Shown: positions 1 to 6,238 of the stretch, one piece after another | Numbering within the stretch: the first letter of the stretch is position 1 | Layout: every line of letters begins with the position of its first letter | Assembly (NCBI RefSeq): GCF_000159955.1 | Contig: NZ_GG695972.1 | Location: forward strand, 1-9,642 | Reading direction: 5' to 3' | Length of the DNA stretch: 9,642 nucleotides | Source: Paenibacillus sp. oral taxon 786 str. D14 | GTDB lineage: Bacteria > Bacillota > Bacilli > Paenibacillales > Paenibacillaceae | Notes under the pieces: generated by a model | Databases searched by the model: none | What the model saw: the letters and a program-made list of their open reading frames with translations, nothing else | What the model was told of the DNA's origin: nothing | Position numbers and translations under genes: made by a program

Positions 1-10
1 GAACTAGCTA

Positions 11-16
11 GATAAT
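11..16 (+). promoter_or_regulatory. Possible -10 box of a promoter for the cas5c-cas2 operon
   Basis: GATAAT matches the sigma-A -10 consensus TATAAT at five of six positions. A -35 box would fall before base 1, so the promoter cannot be confirmed. Transcription would start near bases 21-24, placing the first hairpin at the very 5' end of the mRNA. All three forward frames are closed by stops at 5-7, 9-11 and 13-15. Any upstream gene (cas3 is expected in type I-C) must therefore end by base 15. If cas3 is co-transcribed with this operon, this would be an internal promoter or a chance match. Confidence 0.35.
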
Positions 17-23
17 GAAAGTT

Positions 24-59
24 GCAGCCTGAGAGGAATAAAAATCTTTATCAGGCTGC
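24..59 (+). promoter_or_regulatory. 5' leader hairpin 1 (9-bp perfect stem)
   Basis: GCAGCCTGA (24-32) and TCAGGCTGC (51-59) are exact reverse complements around an 18-base A/T-rich loop. No T-run follows the stem, so it is not a normal intrinsic terminator. It sits just downstream of the -10-like box and shares base C59 with the SD-masking hairpin, so the two may stack or compete for that base. It could stabilise the 5' end of the mRNA, bind a protein, or be a relic of a terminator after an upstream gene. Confidence 0.5.
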
Positions 60-77
60 TCCTGTAAAGGAGGTGAT
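59..77 (+). promoter_or_regulatory. SD-masking GNRA tetraloop hairpin before cas5c
   Basis: CTCCT (59-63) pairs with AGGAG (68-72) around the loop GTAA, which is a GNRA tetraloop in RNA. The 3' arm is the core of the cas5c Shine-Dalgarno. The complementarity to the 16S 3' end, AAAGGAGGTGAT (66-77), is unusually long and ends seven bases before the ATG at 85. The ribosome binding site is therefore both very strong and built into a hairpin, as expected of a translational control element. Pairing is read by eye; no energy was calculated. Confidence 0.5.
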
Positions 78-84
78 TTAAACC

Positions 85-798
85 ATGAGAAACGAAGTCC
101 AGTTCGAAGTTTTCGGCGACTACGCTTTATTCACCGATCCGTTAACCAAAATAGGCGGTGAGAAGCTGTCCTATAGTGTCCCTACCTATCAAGCGATCAA
201 GGGAATCCTCGAATCCGTTTACTGGAAGCCGACGATCATGTACATCATCGACGAGTTGCGTGTCATGAAGCCGATCCAAATGGAATCGAAGGGAGTGCGC
301 CCGATTGACTATGGGGGCGGGAACACGCTGGCTAATTATACGTATCTGAAGGATGTTCATTACCAAGTAAAGGCCCACTTTGTCTTTAACGAACATCGGC
401 CGGATCTCGCCTTCGACCGTAATGAAGGGAAGCATTACAGCATCCTTCAACGTTCGTTGAAAGCGGGTGGGCGCAGGGATATTTTCCTGGGTACTCGAGA
501 GTGTCAGGGGTATGTGCAGCCTTGTGAATTTGGCAGTGGAGCAGGTTATTACGATACGGATGAAAGAACGCATTATTTAGGAACGATGGTTCACGGGTTC
601 AATTATCCCGATGAAACGGGGAGGAATGAGCTTTCGGTAAGGCTATGGTCTGTTGAGATGAATAAAGGGTATATCCGTTTTCCAAAGCCAGAGGAGTGCT
701 CCATTGTCCGTTCAGTCAGAGAAATGGAGCCTAAATCGTTCCATTCGGATAGCATAGAGTCTGCGGAACAACTGCTCCGTAATTTAGGAGGTGAATGA
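85..798 (+). CDS. cas5c: Cas5c (Cas5d), crRNA-processing endoribonuclease and Cascade subunit
   Basis: This 237-residue RAMP protein belongs to the type I-C Cas5 family. In I-C systems there is no Cas6, and Cas5c itself cuts the pre-crRNA on the 3' side of the repeat hairpin and stays on the 5' handle of the crRNA. The residues described as catalytic in the Bacillus halodurans enzyme (Tyr46, Lys116, His117) all occur at exactly the same positions here, in SVYWKP and EGKHYS, so the enzyme looks active. Other typical segments are the N-terminal RAMP strand ([12 protein letters not shown], residues 5-16) and the [16 protein letters not shown] block at 134-149. The ATG is preceded by a near-perfect SD at 66-77. 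The stop lies one base before the cas8c ATG, so the two are probably translationally coupled. No damage is seen. Confidence 0.96.
   Translation: MRNEVQFEVFGDYALFTDPLTKIGGEKLSYSVPTYQAIKGILESVYWKPTIMYIIDELRVMKPIQMESKGVRPIDYGGGNTLANYTYLKDVHYQVKAHFVFNEHRPDLAFDRNEGKHYSILQRSLKAGGRRDIFLGTRECQGYVQPCEFGSGAGYYDTDERTHYLGTMVHGFNYPDETGRNELSVRLWSVEMNKGYIRFPKPEECSIVRSVREMEPKSFHSDSIESAEQLLRNLGGE
786..791 (+). promoter_or_regulatory. RBS that sets the cas8c start
   Basis: AGGAGG lies inside the last codons of cas5c, eight bases before ATG 800. The upstream in-frame GTG at 791 overlaps this SD and cannot use it, so 800 is preferred as the cas8c start. Confidence 0.75.
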
Positions 799-799
799 G

Positions 800-2680
800 A
801 TGAGTTGGCTGCTCCACCTGTATGAAACGTATGAGGCTAATCTGGATCAAGTCGGGAAAACGGTAAAAAAACGCGACCGAGAATACACCCTGCTGCCGGT
901 TTCACATACAACCCAGAATGCTCACATTGAAGTTACGATCGATGAAGACGGGGACTTTCTTGAAGCCAGAGTGTTGGAGAAGGAGAGCACCTTAATTCCC
1001 TGTACAGAGGAATCAGCCAGTCGGTCAGGCTCTAAGGTCGCACCTTACCCGTTACACGATAAGCTTAGTTATGTCGCTGGCGACTTCGTGAAGTATGGCG
1101 GGCAGATCAAAAATCCGGATGAAGTACCTTTTGACAAGTACATCCGCAACTTGGAGGAATGGGCCAATTCGCCCTATGCCACAGAGAAATTGAAATGTAT
1201 TTATACGTATTTGCGCAAGGGGCGGTTAATCGAGGACCTGGTCGCCGCCAAAATCATCAGGCTTGATGAGAACCAGCATCTGATCGAGAAATGGGATGAG
1301 AAATATACGGCTAAGTTCGGGGAAAAGCCGCCCATTTTCTCAAGCGGGGCTGCGGAGACATCCAGTGCTTTTATCAGATTTAATGTGCTCTCCCCTGATT
1401 CACCCGAAGAAGTATGGAAAGATCAGGCGATGTTTGATTCATTTATTGCCTTTTATAATCAGAAGCTGGGAGAAACGGACGTTTGTTTCGTTACAGGAGA
1501 AATGCGTCCGAGTACGGAACGGCATGCGAACAAAATTCGTCATGCGGCTGATAAAGCCAAGTTGATTTCTGCGAATGATAATTCGGGCTTCACCTTTAGA
1601 GGACGCTTCAAAACAAGCAAGGAAGCGGTATCCATCAGTTATGAGGTATCGCAGAAAGCGCACAATGCCTTGAAGTGGTTGATTCACCGTCAGGGGAAAA
1701 CGATGGATGAACGCGTCTTTCTAGTGTGGGGCAACGATAACGATCCCGTTCCGAATACCGATGAGGATATTGTGGACATGATGCGTCATTCGGGCCGGGA
1801 AATCGAAAGAGAACCGGATACGGACAAGCCTTATGCTGATCAGGTTAGACGGGCAATCGACGGGTTTCGGAATGATCTGACGTATCAAGCAGAGGTGAAT
1901 ATTCTCGTTCTGGACTCGGCAACGACCGGCCGGATGGCGGTGCTTTACTATCGTCATCTGAATAAGGAGCTGTATTTGAATCGTCTGGAAGAGTGGCATA
2001 ACTCTTGTGCCTGGGAGCACCGCTACCGCAAGGAAGAAGAGCAGCTTATCACTTTTTATGGAGCGCCGGCAACGAAGGATATTGCATTTGCTGCTTACGG
2101 TCCCAGAGCAAGTGAGAAGATCATCAAAGGGACGATGGAACGGATGATTCCTTGTATTGTCGATAGACGTGCAGTCCCTCGAGATATTGTCAGAAGCGCC
2201 TTCCACCGGGCTTCCAATCCAGTATCAATGGAACGTTGGGAATGGGATAAGACGTTAAGCATCGCATGCGCATTGATTCGAAAAATGCTGTTAGAAAAAG
2301 GGGAGGAATGGAACGTGCCGCTGAACACCGAATCCAGGGAACGGAGTTATCTGTTTGGCCGATTGTTGGCTGTGGCGGATGTGCTTGAACGAGGAGCACT
2401 TGGCAAAGACGAGACAAGGTCTACCAATGCGATTCGTTATATGAACTCGTATGCCCAGAATCCGGGTCGAACCTGGAAGACAATTCAGGCCAGCCTTCAG
2501 CCTTATCAAGCCAAGCTGGGAACGAAAGCGACCTATTTATCCAGGATGATTGATGAAATCGCCGATCAATTTGAGGAAGGAGATTTCAATAATCTTCCAT
2601 TAACAGAACAATATTTGCTTGGATTTTACAGTCAGCGCCGTGAACTCTATAAGAAAAAAGAGGAGGATACAAACGAATGA
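800..2680 (+). CDS. cas8c: Cas8c (Csd1), large subunit of type I-C Cascade
   Basis: The product is 626 residues from ATG 800 (MSWLLHLYETYE), a usual size for Csd1. By family knowledge Cas8c caps the foot of the Cascade complex, reads the PAM on target DNA and helps recruit Cas3. It has no nuclease motif. The family's basic segment RSGSKVAPYPLHDKLSYVAGDF (split here as RSGSKVAP at 75-82 and YPLHDKLSYVAGDF at 83-96) is present. The C-terminal part from about residue 506 is helix-rich and corresponds to the small subunit, which appears also to be made separately from an internal start (see cas11c). The reading frame can be extended to GTG 791, but that codon overlaps the SD. The stop overlaps the cas7c ATG (ATGA, 2677-2680). 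The gene is intact. Confidence 0.96.
   Translation: MSWLLHLYETYEANLDQVGKTVKKRDREYTLLPVSHTTQNAHIEVTIDEDGDFLEARVLEKESTLIPCTEESASRSGSKVAPYPLHDKLSYVAGDFVKYGGQIKNPDEVPFDKYIRNLEEWANSPYATEKLKCIYTYLRKGRLIEDLVAAKIIRLDENQHLIEKWDEKYTAKFGEKPPIFSSGAAETSSAFIRFNVLSPDSPEEVWKDQAMFDSFIAFYNQKLGETDVCFVTGEMRPSTERHANKIRHAADKAKLISANDNSGFTFRGRFKTSKEAVSISYEVSQKAHNALKWLIHRQGKTMDERVFLVWGNDNDPVPNTDEDIVDMMRHSGREIEREPDTDKPYADQVRRAIDGFRNDLTYQAEVNILVLDSATTGRMAVLYYRHLNKELYLNRLEEWHNSCAWEHRYRKEEEQLITFYGAPATKDIAFAAYGPRASEKIIKGTMERMIPCIVDRRAVPRDIVRSAFHRASNPVSMERWEWDKTLSIACALIRKMLLEKGEEWNVPLNTESRERSYLFGRLLAVADVLERGALGKDETRSTNAIRYMNSYAQNPGRTWKTIQASLQPYQAKLGTKATYLSRMIDEIADQFEEGDFNNLPLTEQYLLGFYSQRRELYKKKEEDTNE
2300..2306 (+). promoter_or_regulatory. 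Internal ribosome binding site within cas8c
   Basis: GGGGAGG lies inside the cas8c reading frame, with eight bases between it and an in-frame GTG at 2315. An ATG at 2308 is only one base from the SD and is out of frame. An in-frame ATG at 2285 has no SD. GTG 2315 is therefore the best-placed start. Confidence 0.7.
2315..2680 (+). CDS. cas11c: Cas11c, small Cascade subunit translated from inside cas8c
   Basis: In several type I systems, including I-C, the small subunit Cas11 has no gene of its own and is made from an internal start in the 3' part of cas8. Here an in-frame GTG (Val506 of Cas8c) follows a strong SD (2300-2306) at ideal spacing. It gives a 121-residue protein beginning MPLNTESRERSY and ending at the cas8c stop. 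That size fits the roughly 120-residue I-C small subunits. The chain lacks obvious hydrophobic stretches and reads as mostly helical and charged (for example ADVLERGALGKDE; SRMIDEIADQFEEG), ending in a Lys/Glu-rich tail. In the complex it would line the belly beside the Cas7 backbone and stabilise the target strands. The start site is inferred from sequence; the family phenomenon is established. Confidence 0.75.
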   Translation: MPLNTESRERSYLFGRLLAVADVLERGALGKDETRSTNAIRYMNSYAQNPGRTWKTIQASLQPYQAKLGTKATYLSRMIDEIADQFEEGDFNNLPLTEQYLLGFYSQRRELYKKKEEDTNE

Positions 2681-3528
2681 GCACGCTTGATCATAAAATC
2701 GATTTTGCTGTTATTCTGTCTGTGACAAAAGCCAATCCAAACGGGGACCCTCTGAATGGTAACCGACCACGCCAAAATTACGACGGCCATGGAGAAATCT
2801 CCGATGTGGCTATTAAGCGTAAAATCCGCAATCGCTTGCTGGATATGGGAGAAAAGATTTTTGTTCAGTCGGATGACAGAAAAGTGGATGATTTCAAAAG
2901 TTTGCGTGAACGTGCGGATGCCCATCCGGAGCTGGCAAAGATGCTGAAAAGTAAAAATGCATCGGCCGACGAGTTTGCCAAGCTGGCTTGCCAGGAGTGG
3001 ATCGATGTACGCAGTTTTGGACAAGTTTTCGCTTTTAAAGGTTCCGAGCTGTCTGTAGGCGTTCGCGGTCCTGTTTCCATTCATACCGCTACAAGTATTG
3101 ATCCGATTGACATTGTCAGCACCCAGATTACCAAGAGCGTGAACTCCGTAACAGGGGACAAACGCAGCTCCGATACGATGGGAATGAAGCATCGTGTAGA
3201 TTTTGGCGTGTATCTGTTCAAGGGCAGCATTAATACGCAACTTGCGGAGAAGACAGGTTTTACCGAAGAAGATGCAGAGAAGATTAAGCAGGCGCTGATC
3301 ACGCTTTTTGAAAATGACAGTTCTTCTGCCCGGCCGGACGGCAGTATGGAAGTCCATAAGGTATATTGGTGGAATCATTCCTCCAAGCTGGGGCAATATT
3401 CTTCGGCCAAAGTGCACCGGTCTTTAAAAGTATACTCTACAACTCCTGAACCCAAACGATTTGAGGATTATACGATTGAACTTGAGGAACTCGATGGCTT
3501 GAATGTCGAGGTTATTAATGGTCGTTAA
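2677..3528 (+). CDS. cas7c: Cas7c (Csd2), backbone subunit of type I-C Cascade
   Basis: This 283-residue RAMP protein is clearly Csd2/Cas7 of type I-C. Several copies polymerise along the crRNA spacer and form the backbone of the complex. Diagnostic blocks are KANPNGDPLNGNRPR (18-32), SDVAIKRKIRNRL (42-54), VRSFGQVFAF (111-120), GVRGPVSIH (128-136) and TMGMKHRVDFGVY (167-179). The ATG overlaps the cas8c stop by four bases and has an SD, AGGAGG at 2661-2666, with ten bases between. A strong own SD fits the need for many copies per complex. The 3' end overlaps the start of cas4. No defect is seen. Confidence 0.96.
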   Translation: MSTLDHKIDFAVILSVTKANPNGDPLNGNRPRQNYDGHGEISDVAIKRKIRNRLLDMGEKIFVQSDDRKVDDFKSLRERADAHPELAKMLKSKNASADEFAKLACQEWIDVRSFGQVFAFKGSELSVGVRGPVSIHTATSIDPIDIVSTQITKSVNSVTGDKRSSDTMGMKHRVDFGVYLFKGSINTQLAEKTGFTEEDAEKIKQALITLFENDSSSARPDGSMEVHKVYWWNHSSKLGQYSSAKVHRSLKVYSTTPEPKRFEDYTIELEELDGLNVEVINGR

Positions 3529-4177
3529 TGATGAGGATCGCTATTTGATGTTGTCAGGGCTCCAGCATTTCCAATTTTGTAAACGTCAGTGGGCCCTGAT
3601 TCATATCGAACAACAGTGGGATGAAAATGTCAGAACCATCGAAGGGCAGCATTTACATCAAAAGGCGGATCAGCCGTTTATCCGGGAAAAGCGTGGAGAC
3701 AAGTTAATCGTTCGCGCGATGCCGATTCAGTCAACGGAACTGCAATTAAGCGGAATCTGTGATGTTGTCGAATTTGTTCAAGACCCTGAAGGGGTTGAAG
3801 TGGCGGGAGCGGAAGGCACTTATAAAGTCTATCCTGTCGAGTATAAGCGGGGGAAGCCGAAGAAAGGTGATGAAGACATCATCCAGCTCGCAGCCCAAGC
3901 GATGTGCCTGGAAGAGATGATGCTATGCCGTGTGGACACAGGGTACATATTCTACAACGAAATCAAGCATCGTGTTGAAGTGCTGATTCATGACAGGCTG
4001 CGGGATCAAGTAAGACAAATGGCTGCAGAAATGCATCATTATTACGATAAACGCCATACGCCGAAGGTAAAGACGGGACCTTTTTGCAAAAATTGTTCGC
4101 TGCAGCATATCTGTGTGCCCCATTTAATACACAAACGCTCGGTCCAAAGCTACATCGAAGGGAGGCTGAGTGATTGA
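3518..4177 (+). CDS. cas4: Cas4, RecB-like nuclease with Fe-S cluster, for spacer acquisition
   Basis: The product is 219 residues from ATG 3518. By family knowledge Cas4 works with Cas1-Cas2 in type I-C, trimming prespacers and enforcing the correct PAM and orientation. The parts needed are visible. Cys21 and the C-terminal Cys190, Cys193 and Cys199 (GPFCKNCSLQHIC) can hold the iron-sulfur cluster. The nuclease core has His45/His47, Asp82 (GICDVVEF), Glu108-x-Lys110 (YPVEYKRGK) and Gln123 (DIIQLAAQA). An earlier ATG at 3503 would add five residues. I prefer 3518 because GAGGT at 3508-3512 is well placed for it, and the conserved family N-terminus (DEDRYLMLSGLQHF) begins soon after. The gene overlaps cas7c by 11 bases and cas1 by four. 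Confidence 0.94.
   Translation: MVVNDEDRYLMLSGLQHFQFCKRQWALIHIEQQWDENVRTIEGQHLHQKADQPFIREKRGDKLIVRAMPIQSTELQLSGICDVVEFVQDPEGVEVAGAEGTYKVYPVEYKRGKPKKGDEDIIQLAAQAMCLEEMMLCRVDTGYIFYNEIKHRVEVLIHDRLRDQVRQMAAEMHHYYDKRHTPKVKTGPFCKNCSLQHICVPHLIHKRSVQSYIEGRLSD
4160..4165 (+). promoter_or_regulatory. RBS supporting the TTG start of cas1
   Basis: GGGAGG lies eight bases before TTG 4174 and inside the end of cas4. It supports the rare TTG as the real cas1 start, giving a product beginning MKKLLNTLYV, the usual I-C Cas1 N-terminus. Confidence 0.75.
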
Positions 4178-5205
4178 AGAAGCTGTTAAATACGTTATAT
4201 GTTACTCAGCCGGATACGTACTTGGCGCTTGATGGTGATAATGTGTTATTACTTAAAGGCGATGAAAAGATTGGCCGTTTGCCGCTTCATAATCTGGAAG
4301 CGATCGTGAGCTTTGGCTACACGGGGGCGAGTCCTGCATTAATGGGGTATTGTGCGGATCGGAATATTTCGATCACCTTTTTGACACAAAACGGAAGATT
4401 TCTGGCAAGAGTCATTGGGGAAAGCCGGGGAAATGTCATTTTGAGAAAAACGCAGTACCGGATTTCGGATCATGAAGAGGGATCTGCAAAAATCGCACGA
4501 AACTTCATTACAGGGAAGATTTATAACCACAAGTGGATCCTCGAACGGATGACGAGAGATTATCCGCTTCGCATTGATGTTGAACAATTCAAGTCCATAT
4601 CAGGCCAGCTTTCGGATATTTTGCGTGAAGTCCGTGACAGTAATAACCTGGAAAGCTTGCGGGGTTGGGAAGGCCAAGCCGCGGTTCTCTATAACCAGGT
4701 GTTTGATCAGATGATTTTGCAGCAGAAGGAGAGCTTCTTTTTTCACGGGAGATCCAGAAGGCCCCCAAAGGACAACGTAAATGCCATGCTGTCGTTCGCT
4801 TACACTCTCTTGGCTAGAGATACGGCTGCGGCATTGGAAACTGTGGGACTCGATGCTTATGTCGGCTTTTTGCACCAGGACCGTCCTGGCCGAGCCTCCC
4901 TGGCTTTGGATCTGATGGAAGAGCTGCGAGGAATTTATGCCGATCGGTTTGTCCTTTCGCTGATTAATCGGAAAGAAGTGACAACAACTGATTTTGTTAC
5001 AAAAGAAAACGGGGCTGTGCTGATGACGGACGAGGCTCGCAAAAAGTTTTTGAAAGCATGGCAAACCAAGAAGCAAGAGAGGATTACCCACCCTTTCCTG
5101 GATGAAAAAATCTCCTGGGGGCTGGTTCCTTACGCTCAGGCCTTATTATTGGCACGTTTCTTGCGCGGTGATTTAGATGAGTATCCGCCATTTTTATGGA
5201 AGTAG
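4174..5205 (+). CDS. cas1: Cas1, CRISPR integrase
   Basis: This 343-residue type I-C Cas1 is the metal-dependent integrase that inserts new spacers at the leader-proximal repeat, as a complex with Cas2 and, in this subtype, Cas4. The N-terminal beta domain runs to about residue 90. The helical domain carries the active site: Glu166 in RGWEGQAA, His234 in GFLHQDRPGR, and acidic residues Asp246 and Glu249 in SLALDLMEELR. All look intact. Translation starts at TTG, whose first bases overlap the cas4 stop (TTGA, 4174-4177). A good SD precedes it. The weak start codon may keep Cas1 level low relative to the interference proteins. The stop TAG forms part of the SD for cas2. Confidence 0.97.
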   Translation: MKKLLNTLYVTQPDTYLALDGDNVLLLKGDEKIGRLPLHNLEAIVSFGYTGASPALMGYCADRNISITFLTQNGRFLARVIGESRGNVILRKTQYRISDHEEGSAKIARNFITGKIYNHKWILERMTRDYPLRIDVEQFKSISGQLSDILREVRDSNNLESLRGWEGQAAVLYNQVFDQMILQQKESFFFHGRSRRPPKDNVNAMLSFAYTLLARDTAAALETVGLDAYVGFLHQDRPGRASLALDLMEELRGIYADRFVLSLINRKEVTTTDFVTKENGAVLMTDEARKKFLKAWQTKKQERITHPFLDEKISWGLVPYAQALLLARFLRGDLDEYPPFLWK

Positions 5206-5215
5206 GTGACTCGGG

Positions 5216-5506
5216 ATGCTTGTACTCATTACTTATGATGTTCAAACCTCAGGCGTGGGAGGAGCTGCGAGGCTCCGTAGAGTGGCTAAGGCATGTCAGA
5301 ACTACGGACAACGGGTACAGAATTCCGTGTTTGAATGTAACGTCGATGCATCCCAGTTCACCGCTCTGAAACTGGAGTTATCCCAACTCATTGATCATGA
5401 AAAAGACAGCCTGCGATTTTATCGGCTGGGTAATAACTACAAAACCAAAGTTGAACATATTGGCGCGAAACCGTCGATTGATTTAGAGGACCCGCTCATC
5501 TTCTAA
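5216..5506 (+). CDS. cas2: Cas2, partner of the Cas1 integrase
   Basis: The product is 96 residues with a ferredoxin-like fold. It begins MLVLITYDVQTS, with the conserved Asp8 at the end of the first strand. RLRRVAKACQNYGQRVQNSVFEC (residues 19-41: RLRRVAKACQ and NYGQRVQNSVFEC) is the typical first helix and second strand. Cas2 dimers bridge two Cas1 dimers in the acquisition complex. Its SD AGGTGA (5204-5209) overlaps the cas1 stop, six bases before the ATG, so expression is coupled to cas1. It is the last gene before the leader. Confidence 0.97.
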   Translation: MLVLITYDVQTSGVGGAARLRRVAKACQNYGQRVQNSVFECNVDASQFTALKLELSQLIDHEKDSLRFYRLGNNYKTKVEHIGAKPSIDLEDPLIF

Positions 5507-5507
5507 C

Positions 5508-5583
5508 GGTGCGAACCCCAAGCGCACATAAAATCCCTATGAGGTTCGCACCCCGCGCTATTACTGGGGTTGTTGAGTTTTTT
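5508..5583 (+). terminator. Inverted repeats after cas2, possible weak terminator
   Basis: GGTGCGAACC (5508-5517) and GGTTCGCACC (5543-5552) are exact reverse complements with a 25-base loop. A second, mutually exclusive pairing is AACCCCA (5514-5520) with TGGGGTT (5565-5571). A shorter one is ACCCC (5550-5554) with GGGGT (5566-5570). T6 follows at 5578-5583, seven bases after the longer stem. This could terminate the cas mRNA, but the gap before the T-run is long, and these bases may instead be integration signals. Uncertain. Confidence 0.3.
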
Positions 5584-5598
5584 GTTGGAATAAACAAT
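5570..5598 (+). promoter_or_regulatory. Tentative leader promoter for the array
   Basis: TTGTTG (5570-5575) and AACAAT (5593-5598) are 17 bases apart. They match the -35 and -10 consensus at three and four of six positions, in the most A/T-rich part of the leader. A promoter is expected here by function, but the match is weak. Confidence 0.22.
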
Positions 5599-5643
5599 AA
5601 CATTTCGCACTCACAAAACAGGTTCGCACTTCTGGGCATGTGA

Positions 5644-5672
5644 GGCCTTGTGGCTCAAGGCTTCACAAGGCC
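5644..5672 (+). repeat. Perfect 9-bp inverted repeat at the leader-repeat junction
   Basis: GGCCTTGTG (5644-5652) and CACAAGGCC (5664-5672) are exact reverse complements around 11 bases. The structure ends four bases before the first repeat and has no T-run after it. It may form a hairpin in the pre-crRNA next to the first repeat hairpin, or serve as a leader-anchoring site for the integrase. Confidence 0.6.
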
Positions 5673-5708
5673 CGCAGTCGCACTCCTTGTGAGTGCGTGG
5701 ATTGAAAT

Positions 5709-5743
5709 ATCGAGATAAACTCTAAGCATACCTGTCCAATAAT
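5709..5743 (+). other. Spacer 1, homologue of spacer 9
   Basis: This is the newest spacer by position (35 nt). It matches spacer 9 (6239-6273) at 28 of 35 bases, including the last 17 in a row, with the same ends. On the reverse strand both read YWTGMLRVYLD. All seven differences are synonymous (Leu, Arg, Tyr, Leu and Asp codons). Confidence 0.9.
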
Positions 5744-5775
5744 GTCGCACTCCTTGTGAGTGCGTGGATTGAAAT

Positions 5776-5809
5776 AGTTTGAGCCGCCCTATCTCCACGC
5801 TGATCTAAC
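5776..5809 (+). other. Spacer 2, overlaps spacer 17 on the target
   Basis: The last 14 bases (CACGCTGATCTAAC) match the first 14 of spacer 17 (CACGTTGATCTAAC) at 13 positions. Joined and read on the reverse strand, the two give an open frame of 18 residues, PKWMIVELDQRGDRAAQT, and the single difference is Gln CAA/CAG. Confidence 0.8.
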
Positions 5810-5973
5810 GTCGCACTCCTTGTGAGTGCGTGGATTGAAATTCAGACCCCCCCTGATATGATTTGCGAAAAAATCGGTCGCACTCCTTGTGAGTGCGTGG
5901 ATTGAAATCCGACCGGATCATTTGAAACCACGCTGACCACGGTCGCACTCCTTGTGAGTGCGTGGATTGAAAT

Positions 5974-6006
5974 ACTACGCACGTTATGAATGCTGATGTA
6001 GCTCTT
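5974..6006 (+). repeat. Spacer 5, exact duplicate of spacer 16
   Basis: This 33-nt spacer is identical to 6706-6738. The spacers on either side of the two copies differ. The reverse strand reads as an open frame (KSYISIHNVRS). Confidence 0.95.
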
Positions 6007-6238
6007 GTCGCACTCCTTGTGAGTGCGTGGATTGAAATCACCCAACATGTTTCCGCCTGCAGATGTGGAGCTGCGTCGCACTCCTTGTGAGTGCGTGGAT
6101 TGAAATGCCTGTAATGACATCAGTGTCTACGCCGCCAATCGTCGCACTCCTTGTGAGTGCGTGGATTGAAATATTGCCGCCCTCATCCTTACCCTCCCCT
6201 TTGATTGTCGCACTCCTTGTGAGTGCGTGGATTGAAAT

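Larger units (their letters stand above)
5507..5676 (+). promoter_or_regulatory. CRISPR leader
   Basis: This 170-base non-coding stretch lies between the cas2 stop and the first repeat. Its place beside the adaptation genes, and the degenerate repeat at the far end of the array, mark it as the leader, so new spacers enter at 5677. It contains GGTTCGCAC at 5543-5551 and 5621-5629, the same word inverted at 5509-5517, and a shorter TTCGCAC at 5604-5610. TCGCACT is also the start of the CRISPR repeat (bases 2-8). A T6 run (5578-5583) and an A/T-rich block (5576-5605) lie in the middle. Confidence 0.85.

Noticed and set aside
4..11. Palindrome CTAGCTAG at the window start
   Set aside because: It is an 8-base palindrome at the edge with no partner site or other context, so no function can be supported.
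791..799. GTG 791 as the cas8c start
   Set aside because: It overlaps its own SD (786-791). ATG 800 has correct spacing and yields the usual N-terminus.
1721..2206. 161-codon minus-strand frame, with further antisense frames over cas5c, cas8c and cas1
   Set aside because: These are antisense to strongly conserved cas genes and have no independent support.
2647..3417. 256-codon open frame on the minus strand
   Set aside because: It lies wholly over cas7c and the end of cas8c, which are clear family members. It has no recognisable domains and no operon context, so it is an antisense shadow.
3503..3517. ATG 3503 as the cas4 start
   Set aside because: The nearest purine-rich stretch (GAGGAA, 3484-3489) is 13 bases away, while ATG 3518 has GAGGT close by and precedes the conserved N-terminus. 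It cannot be excluded.
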